DNA of 63,397 nt, from the NCBI GenBank assembly GCA_017255395.1, contig JAFKDC010000027.1:1-63397 (forward strand), written 5' to 3'. Under the pieces are notes generated by a model. It searched no databases, was not told the DNA's origin, and saw only the letters and a program-made list of their open reading frames with translations. The stretch is from Enemella evansiae. GTDB lineage: Bacteria; Pseudomonadota; Alphaproteobacteria; Rhodobacterales; Rhodobacteraceae. The position numbers and the translations under genes were made by a program. Shown here in pieces: positions 49,726 to 58,576 of the stretch; positions within the stretch are counted from its first letter, which is position 1; each line of letters begins with the position of its first letter.

Positions 49726-51759
49726 TTGAGCACGACAGACAAAGGTGATGCGGTCTCGGGCGATGCGATCCCGGCCAGCCCTTCCCCGGTCTCGGATCAG
49801 GCAGTCCCTGCGCCCCCGGAGGCAACCAACGCGTCCTATCGCCCCATGATCCAGATGCTGGCGCGCCTGATTGCCTCGGACCGCAGGGCCGTTCTGCTGG
49901 CCAATGAAGCGGGCGAAGTCCTGCTGGCCAACGGCCCGGCCAAGCGGCTTGGCGTCGAACGCACCCTGCGGGATCACATGAACTGGACCGAACGCTGCAC
50001 AGTCGCCAAACGCGCCGGAAGCGCCCCGGTCTCGATCACCATCGACGATCTGTCGTTGGAGGGCGAACTGGTCCTGCTGCCGCTTGGTCCGGCGGCGGGC
50101 TTTTATCTCCGGTTGTCCGAGACCGACGGCGAAGCGCTGTGGCTACGCAACCGCGCGCGGGCCGCAACCCTGCTGCGCGTCACGCATGACCTAAGAACGC
50201 CGATACAATCGCTGCTGGCCAGCGCGGAAACGTTGGTACTGAACAAGGAGCGCAACGAAGAGGGGCTGGACCGCCTGAAACGGGCCGCGGAATTGTCGCT
50301 GGATCACATCAGCAACGTGCTCGCGGTGATCCGCGGAGAGAAAAGCGGCGCGGCGGCACGCCCGGACGAATCCTTCTCACTCGCTCAGGAACTGCGGCAG
50401 ATGATCGAGGTCATCCGTCCCATCGCCGACCAGCGCAGCGCCGCCCTGTCGCTGAGCCTGCCTCCCGAGGCCGAGACCTGCGTGACCGGCCCGGTGCGCT
50501 TCGTCCGCGCGCTGTCCCAGAACATGGTCGACAATGCGGTGAAGCACGGTGGCGAGGCGATCGAGGTTATTCTGACCACCGCCCGCCTGGGTGTCGACAT
50601 CGACGACCTCTCTGACGAGGACCGGCGGTTGCAGATCATGCTGGAAGTCCGGGACATGGGCGGCGGTCTGCCCCGGGCGCAAAAAGACCGGCTGAGGCAG
50701 GCGTTGGGACAAGCGGGCGGCGCGACAACCGCCCTGTCCCCCGCACAGGAACGCCCCTCCGGGGGCATGAATGTGCTGGCCCATGCGCTCACGCAGCTTG
50801 GCGGACATCTGCAAATACTGGATCGCGGTGTGGACGGCGCCCCGGTCGGCGCCGGGGGCGGTGCGGTCATCGGCACCATCCTGCGGGCAGTCTTCTCTCT
50901 TCCCGCTGCGAACCTTGCCGACACCACCTTTGAACAAGAGGCCCCGCAAGAGGTCGACGGCCTGCTGAAGGGCGCCTCTCTTCTGGTGGTCGAGGACAGC
51001 CCCGCCAGCCAGGCCTGGCTCAGCCATGTTTTGCGGGCCGCCGGCGCAAAGGTTCAGGTGGCAAGCAGCGGCGCCGGGGCGCTGGCGCTTCTCGAACATC
51101 GCGCGGACACGCGCTTCGACCTTGTGCTGTCCGATGTGACCCTGCCGCAGATGAGTGGCGTCGAACTGGCGCAGCGGATCGTTGCGGGCATAGCCTCGGG
51201 TGCCATCACCCCTGCCCCGCGCATCGTCGGCCTGACGGCCCATATCGAGGACAGTATCCGCGCCGCCTGTCTGAAGGCCGGGATGCAGAGCGTTCTGGAA
51301 AAGCCGATCCGTCCCGATCCCCTTTGCCGAGCGATCCGTGACGCGCTCGATTCGGACTTCCGCACCCCTCCCGCTGCCACGCGGAAAAGGCCGGGCAGAC
51401 CGCCGCGCCAGACACCGGACGCGGTCCTCAGCGACTCCGTGGTAACGGAACTGGTCGCCGGGCTTGGGGCAGACGGCGCGCGGCAATACATGTCGCGCGC
51501 CCTGGCAGAGGCGAGCGCCGCGCTGGTCAGCCTGAAGACCGATGGCGTCACGGACCAGACGGATTGCATGCTGCATGCCGCAACCGGGGCCTGCGGGCTG
51601 ACCGGGCTGGCCCGCCTCGACAGCAGTATGCGCGCGCTGGAAGATGCGGTGAAAGCAGGCAAAACCGATCTGTCGGCCGACATAGCGCAGGTGTCCGACG
51701 TCCTGACCCGCACCACGCAGGCGATTGCCGCCCTTGGCGCGGATTCGGTCTCCGGTTGA
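49726..51759 (+). CDS. Hybrid histidine kinase (HisKA-HATPase-REC-Hpt)
   Basis: A 677-residue cytoplasmic phosphorelay kinase without transmembrane helices. An N-terminal PAS-like region (about 35-120) is followed by HisKA with His154 (RVTHDLRTPIQSLL), HATPase with NMVDNAVKHG (N box) and DMGGGLPRAQ (G1), a receiver with Asp470 (LVLSDVTLPQMSG), and a C-terminal Hpt domain with His617 (LHAATGACGLTGLARL). The start is inferred as TTG 49726 because GGAGGAG lies 6 bp upstream and no ATG fits; the open frame upstream crosses the promoter region. The response-regulator gene downstream is the likely phosphate acceptor, and the flanking surface-protein genes are the likely targets. Confidence 0.88.
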   Translation: MSTTDKGDAVSGDAIPASPSPVSDQAVPAPPEATNASYRPMIQMLARLIASDRRAVLLANEAGEVLLANGPAKRLGVERTLRDHMNWTERCTVAKRAGSAPVSITIDDLSLEGELVLLPLGPAAGFYLRLSETDGEALWLRNRARAATLLRVTHDLRTPIQSLLASAETLVLNKERNEEGLDRLKRAAELSLDHISNVLAVIRGEKSGAAARPDESFSLAQELRQMIEVIRPIADQRSAALSLSLPPEAETCVTGPVRFVRALSQNMVDNAVKHGGEAIEVILTTARLGVDIDDLSDEDRRLQIMLEVRDMGGGLPRAQKDRLRQALGQAGGATTALSPAQERPSGGMNVLAHALTQLGGHLQILDRGVDGAPVGAGGGAVIGTILRAVFSLPAANLADTTFEQEAPQEVDGLLKGASLLVVEDSPASQAWLSHVLRAAGAKVQVASSGAGALALLEHRADTRFDLVLSDVTLPQMSGVELAQRIVAGIASGAITPAPRIVGLTAHIEDSIRAACLKAGMQSVLEKPIRPDPLCRAIRDALDSDFRTPPAATRKRPGRPPRQTPDAVLSDSVVTELVAGLGADGARQYMSRALAEASAALVSLKTDGVTDQTDCMLHAATGACGLTGLARLDSSMRALEDAVKAGKTDLSADIAQVSDVLTRTTQAIAALGADSVSG

Positions 51760-51791
51760 CGTAATGTTCTGCCGGTGTCCCGCCCGGAACA

Positions 51792-51827
51792 TACGTGACT
51801 TTGCCGATTTCACTCTACTTACGTGAC
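51792..51827 (+). promoter_or_regulatory. Direct repeat TACGTGAC upstream of the LuxR-type regulator
   Basis: TACGTGAC occurs at 51792-51799 and 51820-51827, 28 bp apart, in the 151-bp spacer before the response-regulator gene. It is a candidate binding site for that regulator or another factor. No clear -35/-10 pair was identified. Confidence 0.35.
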
Positions 51828-51910
51828 GAATGTTTGAGCATCCGGCATGCTATCCTCCCGCAGTGGACGGATTCGGCAGGCCTGATGCTGCTTAGTGCGA
51901 AGGTAAAAGA

Positions 51911-52549
51911 ATGGTATCTGAAGAAGTCACCCCTATCAGGATTCTGATTGCAGACGATCACGCGATGGTCCTGGAGATGTTCCAGCAATTCATTTCGGGC
52001 GTGCCCGACGTGACGGCCATGACGGCCCCGGATCTGGACACGGCCCTCGACATCATCGACCGTGAAGGTGCCTTCGACCTCGTACTCGTCGACCTGAACA
52101 TGCCCGGCATGGACGGTACCGCAGGCCTGCGCAAGGCTATCGAGCGCAATGACGGCAAGCCCGTCGCCCTGCTGACCAGCAACCCGCCGGCCCATCTGGT
52201 GCCCGAGGTTCTGGACATGGGCGGCGCGGGCTTCGTGCTGAAGACGACCTCGCTGCGCAGCTTCTACAATGAGGTGCGCTTCATGGCGGCGGGCGAACGC
52301 TACATCCCGGTCGAGCTGATCGAATGCAGGCGCGTGGTGCCCCGCGACATGGCAACCGTGCCGCTGTCCGAGCGCGAGATGGACGTGCTGGCGGAATTGT
52401 CCGAAGGCAAGTCGAACCGCGACATCGGCAATGCGCTCGGCCTCAAGGAAGCGACGGTGAAGATGCACGTGAAGTCGGTCTGCACCAAGCTGGGGGCCAG
52501 CAACCGCACACAGGCGGTGATCGCCGCCCGGGAAATGAACCTGATCTGA
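51911..52549 (+). CDS. LuxR/NarL-type response regulator
   Basis: A 212-residue two-component regulator. The receiver (about 9-125) has the acidic pair ADDH, phospho-acceptor Asp61 (LVLVDLNMPGMDG), a T/S (LLTSN) and Lys (FVLKTTS). The C-terminal LuxR-type HTH spans about 148-208 (PLSEREMDVLAELSEGKSNRDIGNALGLKEATVKMHVKSVCTKLGASNRTQAV). It lies downstream of the hybrid kinase in the same direction and is the natural output of its Hpt domain. The glycosyltransferase follows 124 bp later. Confidence 0.93.
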   Translation: MVSEEVTPIRILIADDHAMVLEMFQQFISGVPDVTAMTAPDLDTALDIIDREGAFDLVLVDLNMPGMDGTAGLRKAIERNDGKPVALLTSNPPAHLVPEVLDMGGAGFVLKTTSLRSFYNEVRFMAAGERYIPVELIECRRVVPRDMATVPLSEREMDVLAELSEGKSNRDIGNALGLKEATVKMHVKSVCTKLGASNRTQAVIAAREMNLI

Positions 52550-52673
52550 TCCCGCCCCGTCGTAAGGCGAGAAATTACCGCCGAAAGTATGTAAATCGCG
52601 CCTGATTTGCCGTAGACCGGCAGAACGGGCGCCCCGCGCGCCCCTTCGATGGATTGAAAGCGGAGAGCGGGCC

Positions 52674-53915
52674 ATGGCCAAACCAGTGATCGTCTTTGCG
52701 GGGGCCGTCTATCCCGGCCAGTTCGGCGGGCTTTGCGACTACTTGCGCGCGGCGGGTCTGGCGGAAACCTACTTCCTGACCACGCCGGGCCATCAGGCCA
52801 GGAACGCGCATCGCGGCAAGCACATCCTCGGCTTCCGGCCCGATGGTCCCGTGACCGGCAAGCAGCGCTACTACTACACCGCCAAGCTGGAACGCTCTGC
52901 CCATATCGGCCGGGGCCTGCTGTCGGCGCTTCAGCAGTTCGAGAAGCACAAGAAGATCGACGTGCTGGTCACCCATTCGCTGTGGGGCGCACCACATTTC
53001 CTTTATGACGAGATCGACGCGGCCATCGTCAGCTATATCGAGTTTCCCAGCTTCCGGGCGCATGGCTGGGACCCCGCCTACCCGCCGGACCAGTCGCAAC
53101 GCATGGTCGACCGCAACACCGAAATGCTGAACTTTCATCAGGCGCTGCGCAGCGATCTGGTGATCTGTCCCAGCCATCATGCGAAATCCATGTTCCCGGA
53201 GCCCCTGCAATCCAACATCGAGGTGCAGCTTGAAGGCTTTTCCTTCGAAGACACCAAGATGCCCGCCCCCAAAGAGGCCTCCGGTCCACTGACCATAGGC
53301 TTTTCCGCCCGCGACCTCTCGAATGCCAAGGGCTTCGACACTTATGTGCGGCTGGTGGATAAGCTGGTGGAACGCGGGCTGAAGGCCGAATTCGTGGCCC
53401 TTGGCGGCAGCGAAGGCAGCACTTACGGCTACGAACAGCAGTGGGTGCAGCGCAATTACGACGGAGAAGTGGCCAGCTTCCGCGATCACCTGCTGAAGGT
53501 CTATCCGCGCGCCGCAGAGGTGATCGCCTTTCCGGGCAAGCTGCCCTACGAGGCCTTTGTCGAGAAACTCTCCGGCATCGACATCTTCCTCTACCCGCTG
53601 CGCTTCGGCGTCGCGAACTGGGGCCTGGTCGAGATCCTCGGGCGCGGTGGCTGCGTGCTGGCGCCGGACCGGGGCTACCCCGCCGAACTGATCCAGGACG
53701 ACGTGAACGGGCGCCTCCTGCCCGACGATGACGAGGCCTGGATCGACGAGATCACCGCCCTGGCGCAGGACCCCGAACGGCGCCTGCGCTACGGGCAAGC
53801 CGCCTGCGCCAGGGGGCGGTTGCTCTACAGCCTTCAGGCCGTCGCGCCGCGTTATCTGAACCTGTTCCGCCTTGCCATGGACCGGCGGCAGGCGCGGCTT
53901 AGAAACGGGTCGTGA
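52674..53915 (+). CDS. Glycosyltransferase, family 4-like
   Basis: A 413-residue GT-B fold protein. The N-terminal acceptor domain starts VIVFAGAVYPGQFGGLCDYLRAAG (Gly-rich first loop). The C-terminal half contains GFSARDLSNAKGFDTYVRLVDKLVERG, IAFPGKLPYEAFVEKLSGIDIFLYPLRFGVANWGLVEILGRGG and VNGRLLPDDDE, the nucleotide-sugar-binding side of GT4 enzymes with the E-x7-E-like region around WGLVEILG. The acceptor is unknown; a surface polysaccharide or glycosylation of the repeat proteins are both possible. Its end overlaps the convergent Omp85 gene by 17 bp. Confidence 0.85.
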   Translation: MAKPVIVFAGAVYPGQFGGLCDYLRAAGLAETYFLTTPGHQARNAHRGKHILGFRPDGPVTGKQRYYYTAKLERSAHIGRGLLSALQQFEKHKKIDVLVTHSLWGAPHFLYDEIDAAIVSYIEFPSFRAHGWDPAYPPDQSQRMVDRNTEMLNFHQALRSDLVICPSHHAKSMFPEPLQSNIEVQLEGFSFEDTKMPAPKEASGPLTIGFSARDLSNAKGFDTYVRLVDKLVERGLKAEFVALGGSEGSTYGYEQQWVQRNYDGEVASFRDHLLKVYPRAAEVIAFPGKLPYEAFVEKLSGIDIFLYPLRFGVANWGLVEILGRGGCVLAPDRGYPAELIQDDVNGRLLPDDDEAWIDEITALAQDPERRLRYGQAACARGRLLYSLQAVAPRYLNLFRLAMDRRQARLRNGS

Positions 53916-55197
53916 AGCTGAGACCGATGGCCTGCGTCTTGTCGCCCGACTTTTCACGCAGCGGTGTCGCGACATAAAGCGACACCGGCGTGTTGGCGAC
54001 CTCGAAGGACAGCGACAGCCCCGCGCTGGCCCGCGTGTGCCAGTCGTCGTCGATGGCGCCGTTCAGCGTGTCGTCCAGCCCCCAGGCGCTGCCCGCCTCG
54101 ACAAACAGACCCGCCTGCATCGGCAGCGACAGCACCTTGCCGATGTCGCGCTGCACCTCGACAGAGCCGACGAGATAGCTGTTGCCACCCAGACGGTCGT
54201 CGCCGTCCAGCGGGCCGATCCCGCGCGGCGCAAAACCGCGGAAGCTGTCGGCGCCCGGAAAGAAGCGGTCGACGGCGCGGGTGTCATTGCCGTTCAGCCC
54301 GGTGACGCTGCCCGCGCGCACAGTCCCAAGCAGCCGGTAGGACCCGCCGAAGGGCTGCGTCATGCTGGCCTCCAGACGGCTGTCAGACAGCGCCTCTCCC
54401 GTGCCGATGTTCCACAGGTAGTGATCCAGTCGCAGCCCGTACTCCAGCGCGCCTGCCGCCTCGTCGCCGCCACCGCCGGAATAGACCGCCGACATGCGCA
54501 GGTACGGCGCCGAGATCTCGCCGGTTTCCTCGCGCAGAAGCAGGGCGCTGGCCGCGCTGTCGACGTCGTACATGCGGTAGCTGCGCCACCCCAGCCCCAG
54601 TTCCAGCCGCGCCTGTTCGTCCGGGGTCCAGGCAAGGTAGGGCTCTGCCCGGACGCCCCGTTCGGAGTAATTGGTATCGTCGAGATGCGCCTCGCGCGCA
54701 ACGAGGTCGATGCCGAAATCCAGTGTCTCGGAAAAGGCGTCGGCGCGGTAAAGATGCGCCTCCAGCGCCTTCACCTCGGCGTTGAACGACAGGTGAAGCG
54801 CGCCATAGGTATCGGGGAACAGGTTGTACTGTTCGAAGGACAGCTCTCCGACCACGCCCGCGTCGGACACGTAGGATACCGCCGCCTCGATCCGGCCGGG
54901 GCGGTTGTCGATCTCGGCCACCTCGATCACCAGCGCCTCGCCCTCGGGGAACAGGCTGACCGCCTCGAAGACCCCGGTCGACATCAGGCAATCCTCGATC
55001 GCCCGCAACTCGTAATCCGCGTAGTCGACGCCCGGCATGGCGCCGCAGGTCATGCGGATGTCTTCTTCGGGGATGAACTCGGCGCCGCGCACCGCAACCG
55101 TCTCGAAGACGCGCGCGGATGCGGGGGCGGACAGGGAGATCACAGCGAGAGCAAGCAGAGCCTCTCGGCAGCGGGGGGCGTGGCAGACGCGCGACAC
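53899..55197 (-). CDS. Omp85/BamA-TamA-superfamily outer-membrane protein
   Basis: A 432-residue protein with a signal peptide (about 1-28, ALLALAVISLSAPASA). One POTRA-like domain follows (about 29-96, VFETVAVRGAEFIPEEDIR with GVFEAVSLFPEGEALVIEVAE). The remainder is a beta-barrel that contains the Omp85 hallmark SFRGFAPRGIGP (the VRGF/Y-like loop-6 motif) and ends in Phe (LSFTTRF). One POTRA and about 16 strands make it shorter than BamA or TamA. It starts 43 bp after the HlyD gene in the same direction, so it belongs to the type I secretion operon. That is unusual, because TolC already provides the outer-membrane exit. Confidence 0.85.
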   Translation of the reverse strand: MSRVCHAPRCREALLALAVISLSAPASARVFETVAVRGAEFIPEEDIRMTCGAMPGVDYADYELRAIEDCLMSTGVFEAVSLFPEGEALVIEVAEIDNRPGRIEAAVSYVSDAGVVGELSFEQYNLFPDTYGALHLSFNAEVKALEAHLYRADAFSETLDFGIDLVAREAHLDDTNYSERGVRAEPYLAWTPDEQARLELGLGWRSYRMYDVDSAASALLLREETGEISAPYLRMSAVYSGGGGDEAAGALEYGLRLDHYLWNIGTGEALSDSRLEASMTQPFGGSYRLLGTVRAGSVTGLNGNDTRAVDRFFPGADSFRGFAPRGIGPLDGDDRLGGNSYLVGSVEVQRDIGKVLSLPMQAGLFVEAGSAWGLDDTLNGAIDDDWHTRASAGLSLSFEVANTPVSLYVATPLREKSGDKTQAIGLSFTTRF

Positions 55198-55240
55198 AGG
55201 TATTCCTTCGACTTCTTGGCAGTTCGGAGAGGGGCAGCCC

Positions 55241-56413
55241 TCAGCGGAGACGGGCGTTGAGCAGCGGCCGCGTCAGGTAACTCAGGACCGAGCGCTTGCC
55301 GCTCTCGATATCGACCTGGGCCACCATGCCCGGCCGGATGGCGAAGCGCTCGCCGCCCTGCTCGAGGTAGTTGTGTTCGGTCATGACCATGACCCGGTAA
55401 AAGTTCTGCGGGCCCTGCCGCGTCTCTTCCTCGACCGTGTCCTCGGAGATCTGCATGACCGTGCCGCGCAGGTCGCCATAGGTGGCAAAGTCATAGGCCG
55501 TGATCTTGACGCTGGCGGGCATGCCGGGCGCCACGAAGGCGACGTCGCGCGGCAGCACCTTGGTCTCGATCACCAGTTGGTCGTCGATGGGCGTGATTTC
55601 CATGATCGGCTCGCCCGGCTGCACAACCCCGCCCAGCGTGGTAATCGCGATGTTGTTCACCCGCCCCGCAACCGGAGAGCGGATGGCGGTGCGCTGCAAC
55701 TCGTCCTGCTTCTGCACCGCCTCTTCGGACAGCGCGCTGAGACGCGACCGGCGCTGTGCGAGGTCCTTGTAGGCGTCCTGCACGTAGGCGTTGCGCGTGT
55801 CGCCGATCCTTCCGTCCAGCTCGGCCTTCTTCTGTTCCAGCTGCAACAGGTTGATCCGGCTGACAGAGCCGCTGGCGGCCAACGGGCTGGTGATGGCGAT
55901 CTGTTCCTCGATGGCGGCGCGTTCGCTTTCCAGCGCCTGCAGCGAGGCCTCCAGTTTTGTCCGGCGCGCCTTGAAGAGCCGCAGTTCGGTCTTCTCTGCC
56001 TCGTTCGGATCGTCGCCAAAGTCCAGCTTTGGCTGTTCCAGCACCTCGGCCTCCAGCCGGGCGACCTCGGCGGTCAGGGCGGTGATCTGGCTTTCGGCGG
56101 CCATGAAGGCAGAGCGCGAGCGCGTGGCATCCAGCCGCGCCAGCACCTGCCCGTTCTCGACGATATCGCCCTCGGCGACCTGAAGCTCTGCGAGGATGCC
56201 GCCCTCAAGGCTCTGGATCGTCTGCATGCGGCGGGCCGGAATGACCTTGCCGTCGCCCCGCGTCACCTCGTTGACCTGCGCCACCGCCGCCCAGGCGATG
56301 GCGGCCAGCAGCGAAAGCACGACAAGATAGATCGTCAGGCGCGACCGGCGCAGCGTCTGCTGGCGGTAACTTCCGTCCACATGGCTGGGGTCGAAGAGCT
56401 CGGGGCTGCTCAT
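55241..56413 (-). CDS. Type I secretion membrane-fusion protein (HlyD/LapC family)
   Basis: A 390-residue periplasmic adaptor. It has a single N-terminal transmembrane helix (LTIYLVVLSLLAAIAWAAVAQ), a biotinyl-lipoyl-like half (VTRGDGKVIPARRMQTIQSLEGGILAELQVAEGDIVENGQVLARLD), a long coiled-coil hairpin (about 95-255), and a C-terminal beta domain ending VDIESGKRSVLSYLTRPLLNARLR, the typical HlyD tail. It links the ABC exporter with TolC. Its ATG overlaps the exporter stop by 4 bp. Confidence 0.93.
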   Translation of the reverse strand: MSSPELFDPSHVDGSYRQQTLRRSRLTIYLVVLSLLAAIAWAAVAQVNEVTRGDGKVIPARRMQTIQSLEGGILAELQVAEGDIVENGQVLARLDATRSRSAFMAAESQITALTAEVARLEAEVLEQPKLDFGDDPNEAEKTELRLFKARRTKLEASLQALESERAAIEEQIAITSPLAASGSVSRINLLQLEQKKAELDGRIGDTRNAYVQDAYKDLAQRRSRLSALSEEAVQKQDELQRTAIRSPVAGRVNNIAITTLGGVVQPGEPIMEITPIDDQLVIETKVLPRDVAFVAPGMPASVKITAYDFATYGDLRGTVMQISEDTVEEETRQGPQNFYRVMVMTEHNYLEQGGERFAIRPGMVAQVDIESGKRSVLSYLTRPLLNARLR

Positions 56414-58545
56414 GTCACTGCCTTCACCTGCGCCTTCTGCACCGTGTTCGCGCGGGCCGTGTTGAGGATCTGCAGCAGATCGCCGTCGCGCGCGATCTTG
56501 CCCTCTTTCAGCACCAGCGTCCGCTGCGTCAGGCTGAGCAGCTCGCGCTTGTGGGTCGAGATGATCGCCGTGCGCCCCTCGAGCCAGGTGTTCAGGTGGG
56601 TGATGACCTGCTTTTCGGTGATGTGGTCGAAGGCCGCCGTCGGTTCGTCAAGCAACACGATCTTCGGGTCCTGCAACAGGATGCGCGCCAGCCCGATGGC
56701 CTGACGCTGGCCGCCGGACACGTTGCCGTTGCCGTGGATGATAAGGTCGAGCCCGCGCACGTGGCGGCGCACGAAACTGCCCAGCCCGACCGCGTCCAGC
56801 GCCTCGAGCAGCTGGTCGTCCGAGTGCAGCCCGTGATCCAGCAGCAGGTTGTCGCGCAGCGTGCCCTGGAACAGCGCGACCGATTGCGGCAGGTAGCCGA
56901 TCTGGCGGCGCCGGTCCAGCGGGTCGATCTGGCTGAGCGACAGGTCGTCCAGCAGCACAGAGCCTTCCTGCGGGTCGACAAGACCGGCGATCAGCCGCAT
57001 GAAGCTGGACTTGCCAGCGCCGTTGCCGCCCAGCAGCGCGATGCGCTCGCCCGCCTTGATATGCAGGTCGCGGATGTTGACCACCGGCGGCGCGGCGGGA
57101 TCGTGGCGGAAGACCACGTTGTCCAGCCGGAACTCGCCGCGCAGCTCCGAGGCACGCACGAAGTGGCGGTCGGCGGGGCGTTCCTGCGGCAGGTCCATGA
57201 TCTTGTCGAGACCGTCCAGCGCCGCGCGCACCTGTTGCCAGCGGGCCAGAAGCCCCGCCACCTGCCCCATCGGCGTCAGCGTGCGGCTGGACAGGATCGT
57301 GCAGGCGATCAGGCTGCCCACGGTCAGGTTGCCGGCGCTGATCAGGTAGACGCCCGCGATGATGACCCCGGCATAGGTGACCTTCTGCACGCCGCTGACC
57401 AGCTGGGTCATGGTCGTGGTCAGGTTGCGGGTCTTGACCGCCGTATTGGCCATGGTGGCCGACAGCTGGGCATAGGACCGCTGCAACCGGCCCTCGGCGC
57501 GCGCGGCCTTGACGGTCTCGAGGTTCGAGATCGTTTCCAGCAGCAGGCCGTTCAGGGCGGCCGCCTCGCGGGCATTCTCGCGCGAGGCACGGGCCAGACG
57601 CCCCTGCATCAACATGCCGGGAACGATCGTCATGATCACGCCGATCAGCGTGACGATGGCCACCGGCCCGCCGATGAACCAGATCACCGCAAGGAAGATC
57701 GCCACGAAGGGAATGTCGCACAGGGCCGTCACCGTGCCCGAGGTGAAGAACTCGCGCACCGTCGCGAAATCCCGCACCTGGTTGGCGAAGACCCCGGTCG
57801 AGGCAGGCTTGTGCGCCAGCCGCATGTTCGCGACCCGGTCGAACAGCTTCGCCGAAAGTTGAAGGTCCAGATCCCGGCCCGACACATCCACAAGCGAGGC
57901 GCGCGTGGTGCGCAGGACAAGCTCCAGCAGAATGGCCAGCCCGACACCGCTGGCGAGAATCCACAGCGTGTCGAAGGCATTGGTCGGCACGACGCGGTCA
58001 TAGACCTGCATGGAAAACAGCGCCGTCGCGATGGCCAGAAGATTGGCCGCGAAAGAGGCAAAGACGACATCGCGATAGATCCACCAGTTCCCCAGAACCG
58101 GCCCCCGCAGCCAGTGGCCGTGGGTCGGTTTCGCCTCGTCCAGCCGATCCGATACGATGTCGATGGGTTTGGAGACCAGAATGCGCCCGTCGTGCTTTTC
58201 CGCCAGTTCCTGCCGGCTCCAGAACAGGCGGCCGCCGGAGGTTTCGGGCAGGATGATCTGCGCGTCTTCCTCGGCCCATTTTTCCAGCACGGCGGTGCGG
58301 CCATCCTTGAGGAACAGCAGCACCGGCAGGCTGTGGTCGGGGAAAGAGTGCACCGGCGCCGAGGTCACCCGGCAGCTCATGTTGATACGCCGCAGCGCCT
58401 GCGGGACCAGGTCTACCGACATCGGCTTGTCCGGCGACCAGCCAAGACCGTCCGTCAGGCGGGCCGCCGACGTGGTCACGCCCTGCGCGCGGCACAATTC
58501 GATCAAACCCTCGACGACCGGGTCGAAGTTCTGGTGGACGTTCAT
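56410..58545 (-). CDS. Type I secretion ABC exporter with C39-like domain (LapB/HlyB type)
   Basis: A 711-residue half-transporter. Residues 1-130 form a C39 peptidase-like domain without the catalytic Cys-His pair in the expected context, as in LapB and HlyB exporters that bind but do not cut their substrate. Six helices follow (about 150-430), then the ATPase with Walker A LLGGNGAGKSSFMRLI, the signature VSGGQRQAIGLARILL, and Walker B KIVLLDEPTAAFD. ATG 58545 (MNVHQNF) was chosen because the C39-like domain starts there; an upstream ATG at 58596 would overlap the TolC gene. It energises export of the repeat proteins. Confidence 0.93.
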   Translation of the reverse strand: MNVHQNFDPVVEGLIELCRAQGVTTSAARLTDGLGWSPDKPMSVDLVPQALRRINMSCRVTSAPVHSFPDHSLPVLLFLKDGRTAVLEKWAEEDAQIILPETSGGRLFWSRQELAEKHDGRILVSKPIDIVSDRLDEAKPTHGHWLRGPVLGNWWIYRDVVFASFAANLLAIATALFSMQVYDRVVPTNAFDTLWILASGVGLAILLELVLRTTRASLVDVSGRDLDLQLSAKLFDRVANMRLAHKPASTGVFANQVRDFATVREFFTSGTVTALCDIPFVAIFLAVIWFIGGPVAIVTLIGVIMTIVPGMLMQGRLARASRENAREAAALNGLLLETISNLETVKAARAEGRLQRSYAQLSATMANTAVKTRNLTTTMTQLVSGVQKVTYAGVIIAGVYLISAGNLTVGSLIACTILSSRTLTPMGQVAGLLARWQQVRAALDGLDKIMDLPQERPADRHFVRASELRGEFRLDNVVFRHDPAAPPVVNIRDLHIKAGERIALLGGNGAGKSSFMRLIAGLVDPQEGSVLLDDLSLSQIDPLDRRRQIGYLPQSVALFQGTLRDNLLLDHGLHSDDQLLEALDAVGLGSFVRRHVRGLDLIIHGNGNVSGGQRQAIGLARILLQDPKIVLLDEPTAAFDHITEKQVITHLNTWLEGRTAIISTHKRELLSLTQRTLVLKEGKIARDGDLLQILNTARANTVQKAQVKAVT

Positions 58546-58576
58546 GGCCGGTTGTTCCCGCACTGTTTCATGCTTC

